Source: a virus. Taken from it: 55,990 nt of DNA. The position numbers and the translations under genes are program-made. Of this stretch, positions 37,617 to 44,742 are shown piece by piece. The stretch lies in IMG/VR virus record IMGVR_UViG_3300030329_003406, positions 1-55,990 of that record; one strand, given 5' to 3'. The stretch's first letter is position 1; every line of letters begins with the position of its first letter. A model generated the notes under the pieces. It was not told the origin of the DNA and ran no database searches. It saw only the letters and a program-made list of their open reading frames with translations.

Positions 37617-39173
37617 CTATGCTGTAACCCAAGACTTTGCTTGTGGTTTATGTTTATACCAATCTCCGTCTTTTCTCTGTTTAATAGACTTAGGAGGATT
37701 AGCGTACTTGCAAGCATATGCCAGCGCGTCAATCGTATCATCATGTCCCATCCTTGGTCCAAATGTTAATATCTCATGTTGTAAATCGTACATACTTTTT
37801 TTAATATGTACGCTCCCTATTGCAAATCTTTGTGCCATTATCTCTTGAATACGATCTCTTTTAGACATCCTATTACCTGGCTTTTCTGCTGTGTACTTCA
37901 CTGTAAAATCATTCCTCCTACGCATCTCTGCATTTATTGCTTGGAAAACGGGTTTCGACATCGTAGTATCTTCAATAGTATACAAACTAGGTTTGTAGAT
38001 TTCGTTATAATCAAAGATATAATCAACAATACCTTTTTTAGCATCACCTGGAATACCGAGGACAGGAATAGAACGATAGCGCAAATAATCAAGTACGTAA
38101 ACATTATTATCAACATCAACGGCCACAAATAATATAACGCTAAAATCGCTGTCCCTACGAGTAGAGTCCGTAGCAGGGTCAACGCCTGCAAAAACATTGA
38201 CAGGCTTGACATCACCTTCTTTAGTGAAGATAAAAGATACCTCACCTTCTTCATCATATTTAAAATCTCCCTCCCAATACTTTAAGTGATTTCTATTAAA
38301 AATAGAATCTTCCTCATTTTGAACTTCCATCATATACTCTTGATAGAACTTCTGAGGTTGACCACTATCAGCATAAAACTTTTTCTTTCTCTCCATCTCT
38401 TTTTGACCAAACCAACTAGGCCAAAGCGGAGTGCCATCAGGCTGGAGAGCTTTATAAGTTACAACATCCCAACTATATTTATCACCTAGTTTTTTTGATT
38501 TCTGGTATCCATTAAGGATATTGGTAATAAAAGCATCAAAATGAACGGGAGTACCATTAATACGTAACCGACCAGTACCAGGTTCGAGAGCAGGGAATAC
38601 AACAGCCGTAACAAGGTTAGCAATTTTACTTCTAGACTCAGGCGTAACGGTATTATTCTCGTCTTCAAAATCGTCAAGCACGATAAGATCGTACCGTTTA
38701 TGGAGCTTAGCTCCTCCCCTAATGCCTGAGAGATTGGATTTACTAATGAGCTTACAGCCATTTTTAAGTTCGATATCATCTTCTGTCCATTTCTTTCCTT
38801 TAAGATCTCCAAAATAATATGAAAATCTATCATTGTATTCTAAGTGATATTTTATATAATCTAAGTTTGGTATCGATATTTTACTAGATGCAGCTACCCA
38901 TCCATAAAATAATGGACCTTCTGCAAAAACAAAATCATGTAATATTGAGCATTTAGTTAATACCGTCTTTCCGTGGCCACGTGGCAATACAACAGCTAAC
39001 TGTCGTTTATCTAAATCATTTAAGAGGTCTGCAACTTCATAATGAAAAAACGGAGTCTCGCTCCGCATAAAATCGTCTGGTAAAAATAATTTTCCGAAAG
39101 CTATTAAATCATTCTTTGCCATTAATAACTGCTCTTCCATATCGGAAACATTATTTAAAATTATATTAGACAT
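37617..39173 (-). CDS. terL: Terminase large subunit
   Basis: 518 aa. ATPase: Walker A LPRGHGKT with K69-T70, Walker B DLIVLDDFED with D167-D168, then a coupling segment RINGTP. Nuclease (RNase H fold): GVDPATD with D332, YTIEDTT, and GHDDTIDALAYA near the end. Both domains are intact, so it should cleave and package DNA through the portal. The ATG overlaps the upstream small gene stop as TAATG. The circularly closing assembly fits headful packaging, though short direct repeats lost in assembly are not excluded. Confidence 0.95.
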   Translation of the reverse strand: MSNIILNNVSDMEEQLLMAKNDLIAFGKLFLPDDFMRSETPFFHYEVADLLNDLDKRQLAVVLPRGHGKTVLTKCSILHDFVFAEGPLFYGWVAASSKISIPNLDYIKYHLEYNDRFSYYFGDLKGKKWTEDDIELKNGCKLISKSNLSGIRGGAKLHKRYDLIVLDDFEDENNTVTPESRSKIANLVTAVVFPALEPGTGRLRINGTPVHFDAFITNILNGYQKSKKLGDKYSWDVVTYKALQPDGTPLWPSWFGQKEMERKKKFYADSGQPQKFYQEYMMEVQNEEDSIFNRNHLKYWEGDFKYDEEGEVSFIFTKEGDVKPVNVFAGVDPATDSTRRDSDFSVILFVAVDVDNNVYVLDYLRYRSIPVLGIPGDAKKGIVDYIFDYNEIYKPSLYTIEDTTMSKPVFQAINAEMRRRNDFTVKYTAEKPGNRMSKRDRIQEIMAQRFAIGSVHIKKSMYDLQHEILTFGPRMGHDDTIDALAYACKYANPPKSIKQRKDGDWYKHKPQAKSWVTA

Positions 39174-39337
39174 TATTTAAACCATTTTTTAATAAATTCT
39201 TTCCCAACATATATAGCTAATATAACAATAAGAATAGAAGCAACATCTACTAGATGATTTCCACTATCACTTTCTAGTGAACCCATTGGTGTATCAACTT
39301 TAAATCTTTTAGGTACTGTAGATTCTAACGGCTCCAT
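39173..39337 (-). CDS. 54-aa single-span membrane protein
   Basis: ATG at 39335-39337, TAA at 39173-39175, overlapping both neighbours as TAATG. A polar N-terminus is followed by a transmembrane helix at about 30-45 (VASILIVILAIYVG) and a basic tail KEFIKKWFK. Small membrane genes near terminase can be lysis factors; role unknown here. Confidence 0.6.
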   Translation of the reverse strand: MEPLESTVPKRFKVDTPMGSLESDSGNHLVDVASILIVILAIYVGKEFIKKWFK

Positions 39338-40152
39338 TACCTACAGTTAGGATCTCCTGGTGGGCAAACAATGCCTTTTCTTCTATAGATAGGTCTAGGA
39401 GATTGCATAGATTCTCCAGTTCCTACTAACGTTGGATCATATGAATCTGAGGGATTAAAAGCTCCGCCAGGTCTAGGTGAATCCATAAAGTCTTCAAAAT
39501 CATAAGATCCAGGAAGACCAGGAGGTCTGAGCATACTAGCTGCACCACCAGATTCTGAAGCTCCTGGTTTTATTTTATCTGGCATGAACTGTTCAAATCC
39601 CTGCCTAGGATCTACATAATCTTCTTGCATATAATCTCCACCCGCTAAGCCTTGACCAGGACCATAAATAGGATCGTCAATTACATAACCTCCGCCAGGT
39701 AATCCAAATATTGGACTCTTGCCTGTTAAGTTGAAACCAGGTGGCATATCTGCTGCAAGATTTTTTCCAAGATTATATGGACCCTCATAGCTTCCACTAC
39801 CCTGTTCCCATAAATCTCCAGCACCTCCAGGTCCGCCACCATACTCAGACATAAAACCTGAACCATAGCCTTCATATCCAGTACCTACTCCAGTCCCAGG
39901 AGGGATATAATCAAAATCACCACCAACCATACCTGCAGCGTATGGAGACATTTCATCTCCTACAGGCCTTCCTAACATGCTATATAAATCTTGTTCTCCT
40001 CTAAGTGGCTTACCAATAAATGGTCTTGATTGGCCAGAAGCGGTTTTTGGCATAGTATATCCTCTAGTTCCACTAAATCTGCCTCTAACTCCTGAACTAC
40101 TTCTAGATCCTCTTCCCCAATTACCTGGTGTAGTATTGAACCCTTGTGCCAT
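39337..40152 (-). CDS. 271-aa Gly/Pro-rich low-complexity protein with C-terminal CPPGDPNC
   Basis: Unusually rich in Gly, Pro, Ser and Tyr with no predicted hydrophobic core. It is basic at the start (GRGSRSSSGVRGRFSGTRG), acidic in the middle, and ends GIVCPPGDPNCR. It looks intrinsically disordered. The C-terminal CPPxDxNC motif recurs in the 210-aa ejection-block protein. Location between the two terminase subunits is odd; it may be a virion component. No homologue recognised. Confidence 0.65.
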   Translation of the reverse strand: MAQGFNTTPGNWGRGSRSSSGVRGRFSGTRGYTMPKTASGQSRPFIGKPLRGEQDLYSMLGRPVGDEMSPYAAGMVGGDFDYIPPGTGVGTGYEGYGSGFMSEYGGGPGGAGDLWEQGSGSYEGPYNLGKNLAADMPPGFNLTGKSPIFGLPGGGYVIDDPIYGPGQGLAGGDYMQEDYVDPRQGFEQFMPDKIKPGASESGGAASMLRPPGLPGSYDFEDFMDSPRPGGAFNPSDSYDPTLVGTGESMQSPRPIYRRKGIVCPPGDPNCR

Positions 40153-40997
40153 TATTTAATTTCCTTTGGTCTTTCTGCCACTTCTAACTCCTTATTCGTA
40201 AATCCTTGAAATAATGCACCTGTTACTTGAGTAACTTTAGTGCTATTCTTATCCTCTAAGTCCATAATATCAGCCAGTTTAAAAAGAGCTTTCAACCTAG
40301 TCTCATCCTTTTCGGATGTAGAGATCACCTCCTTTATAGTTTTAAGTACAAACCGCTCATCAATGTCTAACTCCTCCAAAACTGGCTTAAGTTCTTCTTT
40401 CATAGCTGTTTTTACCCTCTCCGTTCTAACTAATGTCCCAGCCTTCTCAAATGCATACTTCCTATTGTTAGTAGGAAAAGCTTTAAGATATGCTTCTTCT
40501 GGACTAACCTTATTTCCTAATAAAGTTACAAAATATTCTTCACATTTACTAAGATTCTTTTTATCAAAAATTCTATCTTGAACTTTTCGTCCGCCAAATG
40601 AGTAGATGTCTTCTCTCCTACTTGTATCCATCTTAACAGTTTTGACTGCTGGAAAAGTTCCTGTACATGTTCCTATATACTCCCTGACTTTATTCTTTCC
40701 TTTCCTCCTAAGCATTTCACCTCTCCTGAGGACTTGAATGATGCAATCATCATCTGCTCTGACCCAATCACCCACTTGGCCTTCTCGCCAATTAGCCTGA
40801 ACAATCAAGCTGTCTGGTAAGGTATCATCTGGGTCATAAACTTTATGCTCTGCCCGATTTGCTTTATATATCCTCATAACACAATTATGATCTACCCTAC
40901 AGTACGTAGGACAAGGAGTCTTCTCTGGATAATGATCTGGAAGATTGTTGGTCACGAAAGCAAATAACCATGTTAATATCATTTGCTCGATATTCAA
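40152..40997 (-). CDS. Putative terminase small subunit with extra N-terminal domain
   Basis: The reading frame begins with TTG at 40995-40997 behind GGAG; an ATG five codons later is an alternative. Residues about 1-130 contain Cys and basic residues (KTPCPTYCRVDHNC), possibly metal binding. Residues about 150-260 (CEEYFVTLLGNKVSPEEAYL ... AGTLVRTERVKTAM) follow the helix-turn-helix pattern of phage small terminases, which recognise DNA for packaging. Position two genes before terL supports this. Confidence 0.6.
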   Translation of the reverse strand: MNIEQMILTWLFAFVTNNLPDHYPEKTPCPTYCRVDHNCVMRIYKANRAEHKVYDPDDTLPDSLIVQANWREGQVGDWVRADDDCIIQVLRRGEMLRRKGKNKVREYIGTCTGTFPAVKTVKMDTSRREDIYSFGGRKVQDRIFDKKNLSKCEEYFVTLLGNKVSPEEAYLKAFPTNNRKYAFEKAGTLVRTERVKTAMKEELKPVLEELDIDERFVLKTIKEVISTSEKDETRLKALFKLADIMDLEDKNSTKVTQVTGALFQGFTNKELEVAERPKEIK

Positions 40998-41020
40998 GTG
41001 CCGTCTCCACTTTCAAAATG

Positions 41021-41149
41021 TTACACTCCTTCTTTATACTTACTCCTACCAACTTTATAATCTGTTTTTGCCAAATTAGTTTTTTTATGCTTCTTCCCAA
41101 CTGGATGAGGCTTACCTGAATTTGGTCATGTATGATAGCCCTTTTTCAT
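41021..41149 (-). pseudogene. Small basic ORF interrupted by an in-frame TGA
   Basis: ATG at 41147-41149 lies nine bases after the upstream stop and reads MKKGYHT, then TGA at 41126-41128. The same frame then continues open as PNSGKPHPVGKKHKK ... VGRSKYKEGV to TAA at 41021-41023. Codons after the TGA give a compositionally sensible Lys-rich peptide with no new start. This could be a recent nonsense mutation, a sequencing error or stop read-through. No other gene in the window needs TGA as sense. Confidence 0.45.
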
Positions 41150-41158
41150 TAATACTTC

Positions 41159-41419
41159 TTATACGCTTTCTTTGGCATCTTCAAGCTTACTTTCTTTTTT
41201 GAGCTTGACTTCTTTGACTTTACCGCTTTCTTTCTTGGCATTATTGCTCCCCTTTATAGGTTTTATTGTTTTAATATAAGACTTTAATTCATTAAACTCT
41301 AAATTGATAGCTGTTAATTCATTGTCTATCTTATTTCTTAGTTGTTTTATTTCATTATCTATTCTATCGATGTTTTGATCCATCTTCTCATTTAATGAAT
41401 AACCATCTAAACTAGGCAT
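41159..41419 (-). CDS. 86-aa coiled-coil protein with Lys/Glu-rich tail
   Basis: Residues about 5-60 form a continuous heptad helix (NRIDNEIKQLRNKI-type), followed by a charged Lys/Glu tail. It is encoded just upstream of the terminase region and overlaps the preceding 46-aa gene. Probably a small structural or assembly protein; not recognised. Confidence 0.6.
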   Translation of the reverse strand: MPSLDGYSLNEKMDQNIDRIDNEIKQLRNKIDNELTAINLEFNELKSYIKTIKPIKGSNNAKKESGKVKEVKLKKESKLEDAKESV

Positions 41420-41552
41420 TACTCTCTCCTTCTATTATATATGCGTTTATTTTTGCTATTGCTTCTTCAAGTTGGTCTATTTTATACTGCACTTCTACTA
41501 ATGCACTATCTATTTTACCAACTGCATCTACTAACTTTATATCATCAAGCAT
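41412..41552 (-). CDS. 46-aa coiled-coil mini-protein
   Basis: ATG at 41550-41552 overlaps the upstream stop as ATGA, and the TAG at 41412-41414 overlaps the next start. The sequence MLDDIKLVDAVGKIDSALV continues as an amphipathic helix. It has the same style as the adjacent 86-aa protein, so the two could form a hetero-coil. Function unknown. Confidence 0.55.
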   Translation of the reverse strand: MLDDIKLVDAVGKIDSALVEVQYKIDQLEEAIAKINAYIIEGESNA

Positions 41553-42073
41553 CATGAACTCGCTACAAAAACTTCTAAATCGACAGCATTACTTGTATGT
41601 TCATTTACAACCCTAATATCAGTAATTGCATCTAATGTTGGAGCGTCAGCGTCAGCATTATCTGCATCAAAGGCAGCATCAAAAGTATTAATTATCATAG
41701 ACTTTCCTTCTTCAAGTAATAACCATGCACCTTCATCATCAGTCCCATCACTATCATCATCTCTAGCTATATTCACTATAAGACCCTCTCCTGCCCCTGT
41801 ATTTAAATTTGTTAATCTGCAATATTTTATATCGCCTACTATAAATTTGCCAGCTTCAACTGCACTTCCAGAATCCCCAGTAGTAGTAATAATAGTGACA
41901 TGATCATCTGAACCTATAGATCCATCATTAACAGGTATCGTCATTATTCTTTTATATATTTGAGATATACTAGATATAGTATCTGTAGTAGTATTCCCTT
42001 GCTGTACTCCATTTAGAGTAATATCTTCTGTAATCTTTACAGTCAAAGTTTTTGCTGTTGCTAAAGTTGCCAT
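41552..42073 (-). CDS. 173-aa beta-rich head-associated protein (paralogue B)
   Basis: Shares with the next upstream gene the opening LTVKITEDITLNGVQQGNTT and the later RIMTIPV strand, so the two arose by tandem duplication. It carries an acidic insertion (DDDSDGTDDEGAW) absent from its partner. The beta-sandwich style suggests a capsid decoration or head-fibre protein. Family not recognised. Confidence 0.65.
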   Translation of the reverse strand: MATLATAKTLTVKITEDITLNGVQQGNTTTDTISSISQIYKRIMTIPVNDGSIGSDDHVTIITTTGDSGSAVEAGKFIVGDIKYCRLTNLNTGAGEGLIVNIARDDDSDGTDDEGAWLLLEEGKSMIINTFDAAFDADNADADAPTLDAITDIRVVNEHTSNAVDLEVFVASS

Positions 42074-42081
42074 CTACCCTC

Positions 42082-42543
42082 CTATTTGCATGCTACTACA
42101 ACTTCTAAGTTGCACGCACCTGTATTTGCTATTGCTTTAATTGTATTTATTGCCTCTAGAGTCGCTGCACTTATGTCTGCATAGTCATCCATACCAAGAC
42201 TTGCATGATTTAATGTAGCCAAGTATGTTCCTCTATTCTTATCTAATCTAACGCAAAAGTCTACTGAGTCATCTCCCTCAAAGCTTAATGTAACATAGTT
42301 AGTATCATCTAGATTAGTAATTCTTATATATTGAACATCTGTATCATGGAATGTACCAGCAGAATTAGCATCACCAAGAGAGATTAAATTAACTTCACTT
42401 GTAGGTATTGTCACGATCCTTCTTGAGAATTCAGCTATATTAGCTGTAGTTATTGTATTAGTAGTACCTTGTTGTTGACCATTAAGAGTAATATCTTCAG
42501 TTATCTTAATGGTTAATGGTGCTGCTGTAATGCTTGATGCCAT
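42082..42543 (-). CDS. 153-aa beta-rich head-associated protein (paralogue A)
   Basis: The opening LTIKITEDITLNGQQQGTTN and RRIVTIPTSEV match the downstream paralogue at 41552-42073. C-terminal strands end NLEVVVACK. It lies eight bases before the partner gene and after the hairpin cluster at 42610-42639. Probably a virion surface or decoration protein. Confidence 0.65.
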   Translation of the reverse strand: MASSITAAPLTIKITEDITLNGQQQGTTNTITTANIAEFSRRIVTIPTSEVNLISLGDANSAGTFHDTDVQYIRITNLDDTNYVTLSFEGDDSVDFCVRLDKNRGTYLATLNHASLGMDDYADISAATLEAINTIKAIANTGACNLEVVVACK

Positions 42544-42588
42544 ACGTACCTTCTCCTATACTATTTAATTCTTTCTAGAATGATATTG

Positions 42589-42639
42589 CGCGAGCGTAGC
42601 GAGTAAGACGCTGCGAAGCAGCAAATCCCGAAGGGATTT
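42589..42639. other. GC-rich cluster of GAA-triloop hairpins
   Basis: Two adjacent perfect inverted repeats with the same GAA loop on the plus strand: GCTGC-GAA-GCAGC at 42610-42622 and AAATCCC-GAA-GGGATTT at 42623-42639. A GCG-rich stretch (GCGCGAGCGTAGCGAG) precedes them and can also pair. The first contains GCGAAGC, known to form an exceptionally stable DNA mini-hairpin. No T-run follows in either direction. It may be an RNA processing/stability element or a DNA recognition structure. Confidence 0.6.
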
Positions 42640-42640
42640 A

Positions 42641-42832
42641 TTAAGTTTCTCCTACTATATAATGCTCCCGAATATAATCTAATGTTTCTTTATCAAATCT
42701 TGATTCTAGATCTATAGCTCCTAATGTCTTAGTCTCTAAAGAGTCATCTTCAAGTATTTCTTCCTGTAGATACTCAATAGTGTCAGTATCGCTATCATAT
42801 TCTATAGTTAACAAATATGTTTTCTTAGCCAT
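42641..42832 (-). CDS. 63-aa acidic small protein, first gene of leftward block
   Basis: Reads MAKKTYLLTIEYDSDTDTIE and continues acidic with a C-terminal helix. AGGAGG lies seven bases before its ATG, and a sigma70-like promoter lies 39 bases upstream. Short beta-start proteins of this sort occur in many phages; function unknown. Confidence 0.7.
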   Translation of the reverse strand: MAKKTYLLTIEYDSDTDTIEYLQEEILEDDSLETKTLGAIDLESRFDKETLDYIREHYIVGET

Positions 42833-42870
42833 GATAACCTCCTATCTTTGTTCTACAATTTAGTCCTACT

Positions 42871-42899
42871 AGTTTACTAAACCTATATAAATTAATCAA
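42871..42899 (-). promoter_or_regulatory. Sigma70-like promoter for the leftward virion block
   Basis: Read leftward, TTGATT (42899-42894), a 17-base spacer, then TAAACT (42876-42871). It faces the 63-aa gene and so the whole leftward operon. Spacing is ideal and both boxes are close to consensus. Confidence 0.5.
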
Positions 42900-43142
42900 G
42901 AATTATTTTCATGCTATAACTACCTGAAAAATAAGCACTTATGATTTTAAGAGGTCCCCCTTTTTAATCGCGATTGCAAATCCAAAACGTTAACTTTCAA
43001 AAATTATAGAATTTCTATGTGTGGTGTTTCAATACACCCCTACCCCCTTGAAAAGGGTTTTTCCCAAATGGGATTTAGTTATTTTTGATTTCATATTAAA
43101 TGTGGTTTTTAGTCGTTAATTAATTAAAGAAAGGGAAGTAAC
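42900..43142. promoter_or_regulatory. Divergent control region with five palindromes
   Basis: A non-coding gap of about 310 bases between the two transcription blocks. It holds AATCGCGATT (42966-42975), ATAGAA-T-TTCTAT (43006-43018), GGTGT/ACACC with a TTCAAT loop (43023-43038), CCCTT-GAA-AAGGG (43045-43057) and TCCC-AAAT-GGGA (43062-43073). I find no convincing sigma70 promoter facing right. Origin, operator cluster or hairpin-type promoters are all possible. Confidence 0.5.
43045..43062 (+). terminator. Terminator-like hairpin CCCTT-GAA-AAGGG-TTTTT
   Basis: A perfect five-base-pair stem with a GAA loop is followed directly by five T on the plus strand. It looks like a short intrinsic terminator or attenuator ahead of the early operon. 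A hairpin recognised as DNA is an alternative. Confidence 0.4.
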
Positions 43143-43415
43143 ATGTTATTATATGAGGAACCAACAACAGATGCTGAGGCAGCTATAGTATTAGATGACC
43201 TATGCTCAGAGGCTGAAGTTATTATGTATCCAGCTACTAGAGGTGATAGACGTGGCCTTAATCAAAAGAGACGTAAGGTTAATGCATTGCTTGATAGACT
43301 TATTGCATCATGCTTTCGTAAAGGTTGGAAAGATGTAGCAGATAAAGCTGTATCTACTAGGGATAAGATGATACAAATGAAGGAAGCTGTGCAAGAACTC
43401 AACAGTATATTTTAA
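43143..43415 (+). CDS. 90-aa early protein, first gene of the rightward block
   Basis: Starts MLLYEEPTTDAEAAIVLDDL behind GGGAAG. It is helical, with a basic centre (RGDRRGLNQKRRKVNALLD), which hints at nucleic-acid contact. Its leading position suggests an early host-takeover protein, but no family is recognised. Confidence 0.65.
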   Translation: MLLYEEPTTDAEAAIVLDDLCSEAEVIMYPATRGDRRGLNQKRRKVNALLDRLIASCFRKGWKDVADKAVSTRDKMIQMKEAVQELNSIF

Positions 43416-43424
43416 TTGCTCAAT

Positions 43425-43454
43425 AAGGGATGGTATAACTACTGTCCCTTTTCC
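43425..43454 (+). terminator. Hairpin with T-run after the first early gene
   Basis: The arms AAGGGATGGTA (43425-43435) and TACTGTCCCTT (43440-43450) pair over 11 positions (two G-U) around TAAC, followed by TTCC. Downstream is an AT-rich stretch with TATAAT (43462-43467), so it may be terminator plus promoter between genes 1 and 2. Confidence 0.5.
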
Positions 43455-43505
43455 TTATTATATAATACACTTATACTTCACATAACATAACAGGGAGATA
43501 ATGAT

Positions 43506-43850
43506 ATGGACATACAACCTAAGAATAATGAACATAGAATATTTATAAATAATCGTTTAACACCAATAAGTCGTTACCATCTACTTAAAGTTAAAGATGA
43601 GTATAGTATTACTAATAGCGTAAGTAAATTACAAATGAATGAGGCAGTACCTGCAATTGAACTGATCATGAGTAAAGCTTTATGGGAGAAGTTTAAAGTA
43701 TTAACAGTAAGCGATGTGTATAATGGAGAACATCTAATGCTTCCAAGATTTGGAGCTACTAAACATAGAAAGGTAATGAAATGCTTGCTGTTATCTAATA
43801 ATCTTTTAAATACTACAGATAAACGAAAATTCTTAATAAAATACTTATAG
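43506..43850 (+). CDS. 114-aa early protein of unknown function
   Basis: Starts MDIQPKNNEHRIFINNRLTP with GGGAG upstream. The second half (NGEHLMLPRFGATKHRKVMK, about 77-97) is basic and could form a winged or helix-turn-helix-like unit. No clear family. Sits between a terminator-like hairpin and two mini-genes. Confidence 0.65.
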   Translation: MDIQPKNNEHRIFINNRLTPISRYHLLKVKDEYSITNSVSKLQMNEAVPAIELIMSKALWEKFKVLTVSDVYNGEHLMLPRFGATKHRKVMKCLLLSNNLLNTTDKRKFLIKYL

Positions 43851-43861
43851 AAAGGATCAAC

Positions 43862-43996
43862 ATGCCTAATAATCGATATAGATTAACTGAAAAAGGTAAG
43901 AACATACTTAAAGATTTAAAGCCAACAAAGTGTAAGCCAGGGTTTATAGATAGGCTTAATGAACGAATCAAAAGAATAGATAGGGGAGAAGAATGA
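43862..43996 (+). CDS. 44-aa basic mini-protein
   Basis: ATG at 43862 with AAAGGA upstream. It reads MPNNRYRLTEKGKNILKDLK and then a second short helix, ending RGEE. The pattern (short strand, RLTEKGKNIL helix) resembles a fragment of a winged-helix domain. Stop and next start overlap as ATGA. Confidence 0.6.
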   Translation: MPNNRYRLTEKGKNILKDLKPTKCKPGFIDRLNERIKRIDRGEE

Positions 43997-44172
43997 TAAC
44001 AAGAACATTAGACTCAATACTAGATTTCTTAATGCTTAGGGAGGATAGATCTTATTGGGCACATTGGTTTATTTATGTATACTTTATGATAGGTGTATGT
44101 ATTCATTGTCCACAAGTAGCAAAGGCTATTCTTTGGCCATTTATGATCATACATAGTATTGTAAGAGGTTAA
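43993..44172 (+). CDS. 59-aa membrane mini-protein
   Basis: ATG at 43993 overlaps the previous stop. A hydrophobic aromatic segment (WAHWFIYVYFMIGVCIHC, about 22-40) probably spans the membrane, followed by AILWPFMIIHS. Early phage membrane mini-proteins often act on host functions or superinfection; role unknown here. Confidence 0.6.
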   Translation: MITRTLDSILDFLMLREDRSYWAHWFIYVYFMIGVCIHCPQVAKAILWPFMIIHSIVRG

Positions 44173-44441
44173 AAGATTTAAATAATATTTATCGATCGTG
44201 ATGGCTGTAACCACCGATACTATCATGGAATAATCCTTACAGGGATATAACAAGTGATTGGAAGATAAATAACTAACAGACCTTGACGAAGGCGGCTCCT
44301 GAGTAAGAGTTAGTAAAAGGCTCAATAATTTCAAACTTGGTTAGTACGACCCTAATGCGCAATGATGTCAACTTTCATGAGAGTTCTGACTATAATCATT
44401 TGATGAGATATTAAGCTATCTCTAGGGCAGAAAGCCTCTAA
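44173..44441 (+). other. Long non-coding interval, first part, with local hairpins
   Basis: No ORF with a credible start on either strand. Hairpins visible on the plus strand include CCTT-GACG-AAGG near 44283, CTAAC/GTTAG around it, and a perfect GAGATA/TATCTC at 44405-44422 with a six-base loop. It continues directly into the repeated structured element at 44442-44508. Probably transcribed as part of the early operon. Confidence 0.5.
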
Positions 44442-44508
44442 GGGGATATTGACAGGCGAGATAACCAAGGGTACACTTCAAGTACATGACTAACGAGGGT
44501 CAAGCCCC
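44442..44508 (+). ncRNA. Structured RNA element, copy 1
   Basis: GGGGATATTGACAGGCGAG at the 5' side and CTAACGAGGGTCAAGCCCC at the 3' side are shared with a second copy at 45185-45278. GGGG pairs with CCCC and TTGAC with GTCAA, with ATA opposite G as an internal loop. The middle differs between copies. It ends 27 bases before the ATG of the ribbon-helix-helix gene, just ahead of the RBS. This suggests a cis-acting leader, an RNA-processing signal or a small ribozyme; no known class recognised. Confidence 0.55.
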
Positions 44509-44535
44509 AAAGAATTAAATAAAAGGGAGAACAAT

Positions 44536-44727
44536 ATGAATGAAGACGATAAGATACATGTTATACAAGTAAAACTAACTAGAAAGTTTAGGAAGAGGCT
44601 GCAAGAAGATGCTGAGAAACATTTTAGGAGTGTTGGTATGCATGTTAAAGCTATAATAACTAAGTATTTTAATGATAAGTCATTACCTAGTAATAATTAT
44701 GATGCTAGGGACATGGAAAACTTATAA
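44536..44727 (+). CDS. 63-aa ribbon-helix-helix-like DNA-binding protein
   Basis: Reads VIQVKLTRKFRKRLQEDAEK then a second helix VGMHVKAIITKYF. A beta strand followed by two helices, with a conserved small residue at the turn, is the Arc/MetJ layout. Likely a dimeric repressor or regulator of phage genes. The gene follows structured element copy 1 and an AAGGGAG ribosome site. Confidence 0.6.
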   Translation: MNEDDKIHVIQVKLTRKFRKRLQEDAEKHFRSVGMHVKAIITKYFNDKSLPSNNYDARDMENL

Positions 44728-44742
44728 ACAAAGGGAGATAAC

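Noticed and set aside
36935-37762. Longer 275-aa reading of the lysozyme-like gene
   Set aside because: The extra 49 residues lie inside the terminase gene in another frame; the ATG at 37615 directly after the terminase stop is the natural start.
40897-41100. 67-aa minus-strand ORF before the small terminase
   Set aside because: It overlaps both the terminase small subunit start and the TGA-interrupted ORF in a third frame and has no ribosome site.
44029-44334. 101-aa minus-strand ORF
   Set aside because: It is antisense to two small genes and structured non-coding DNA, with composition unlike a protein.
44173-44535. Group I intron or tRNA-like RNA
   Set aside because: I looked for P7/R/S type strings and a T-loop GTTCGA-type motif and found none. 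The structured element remains unclassified.
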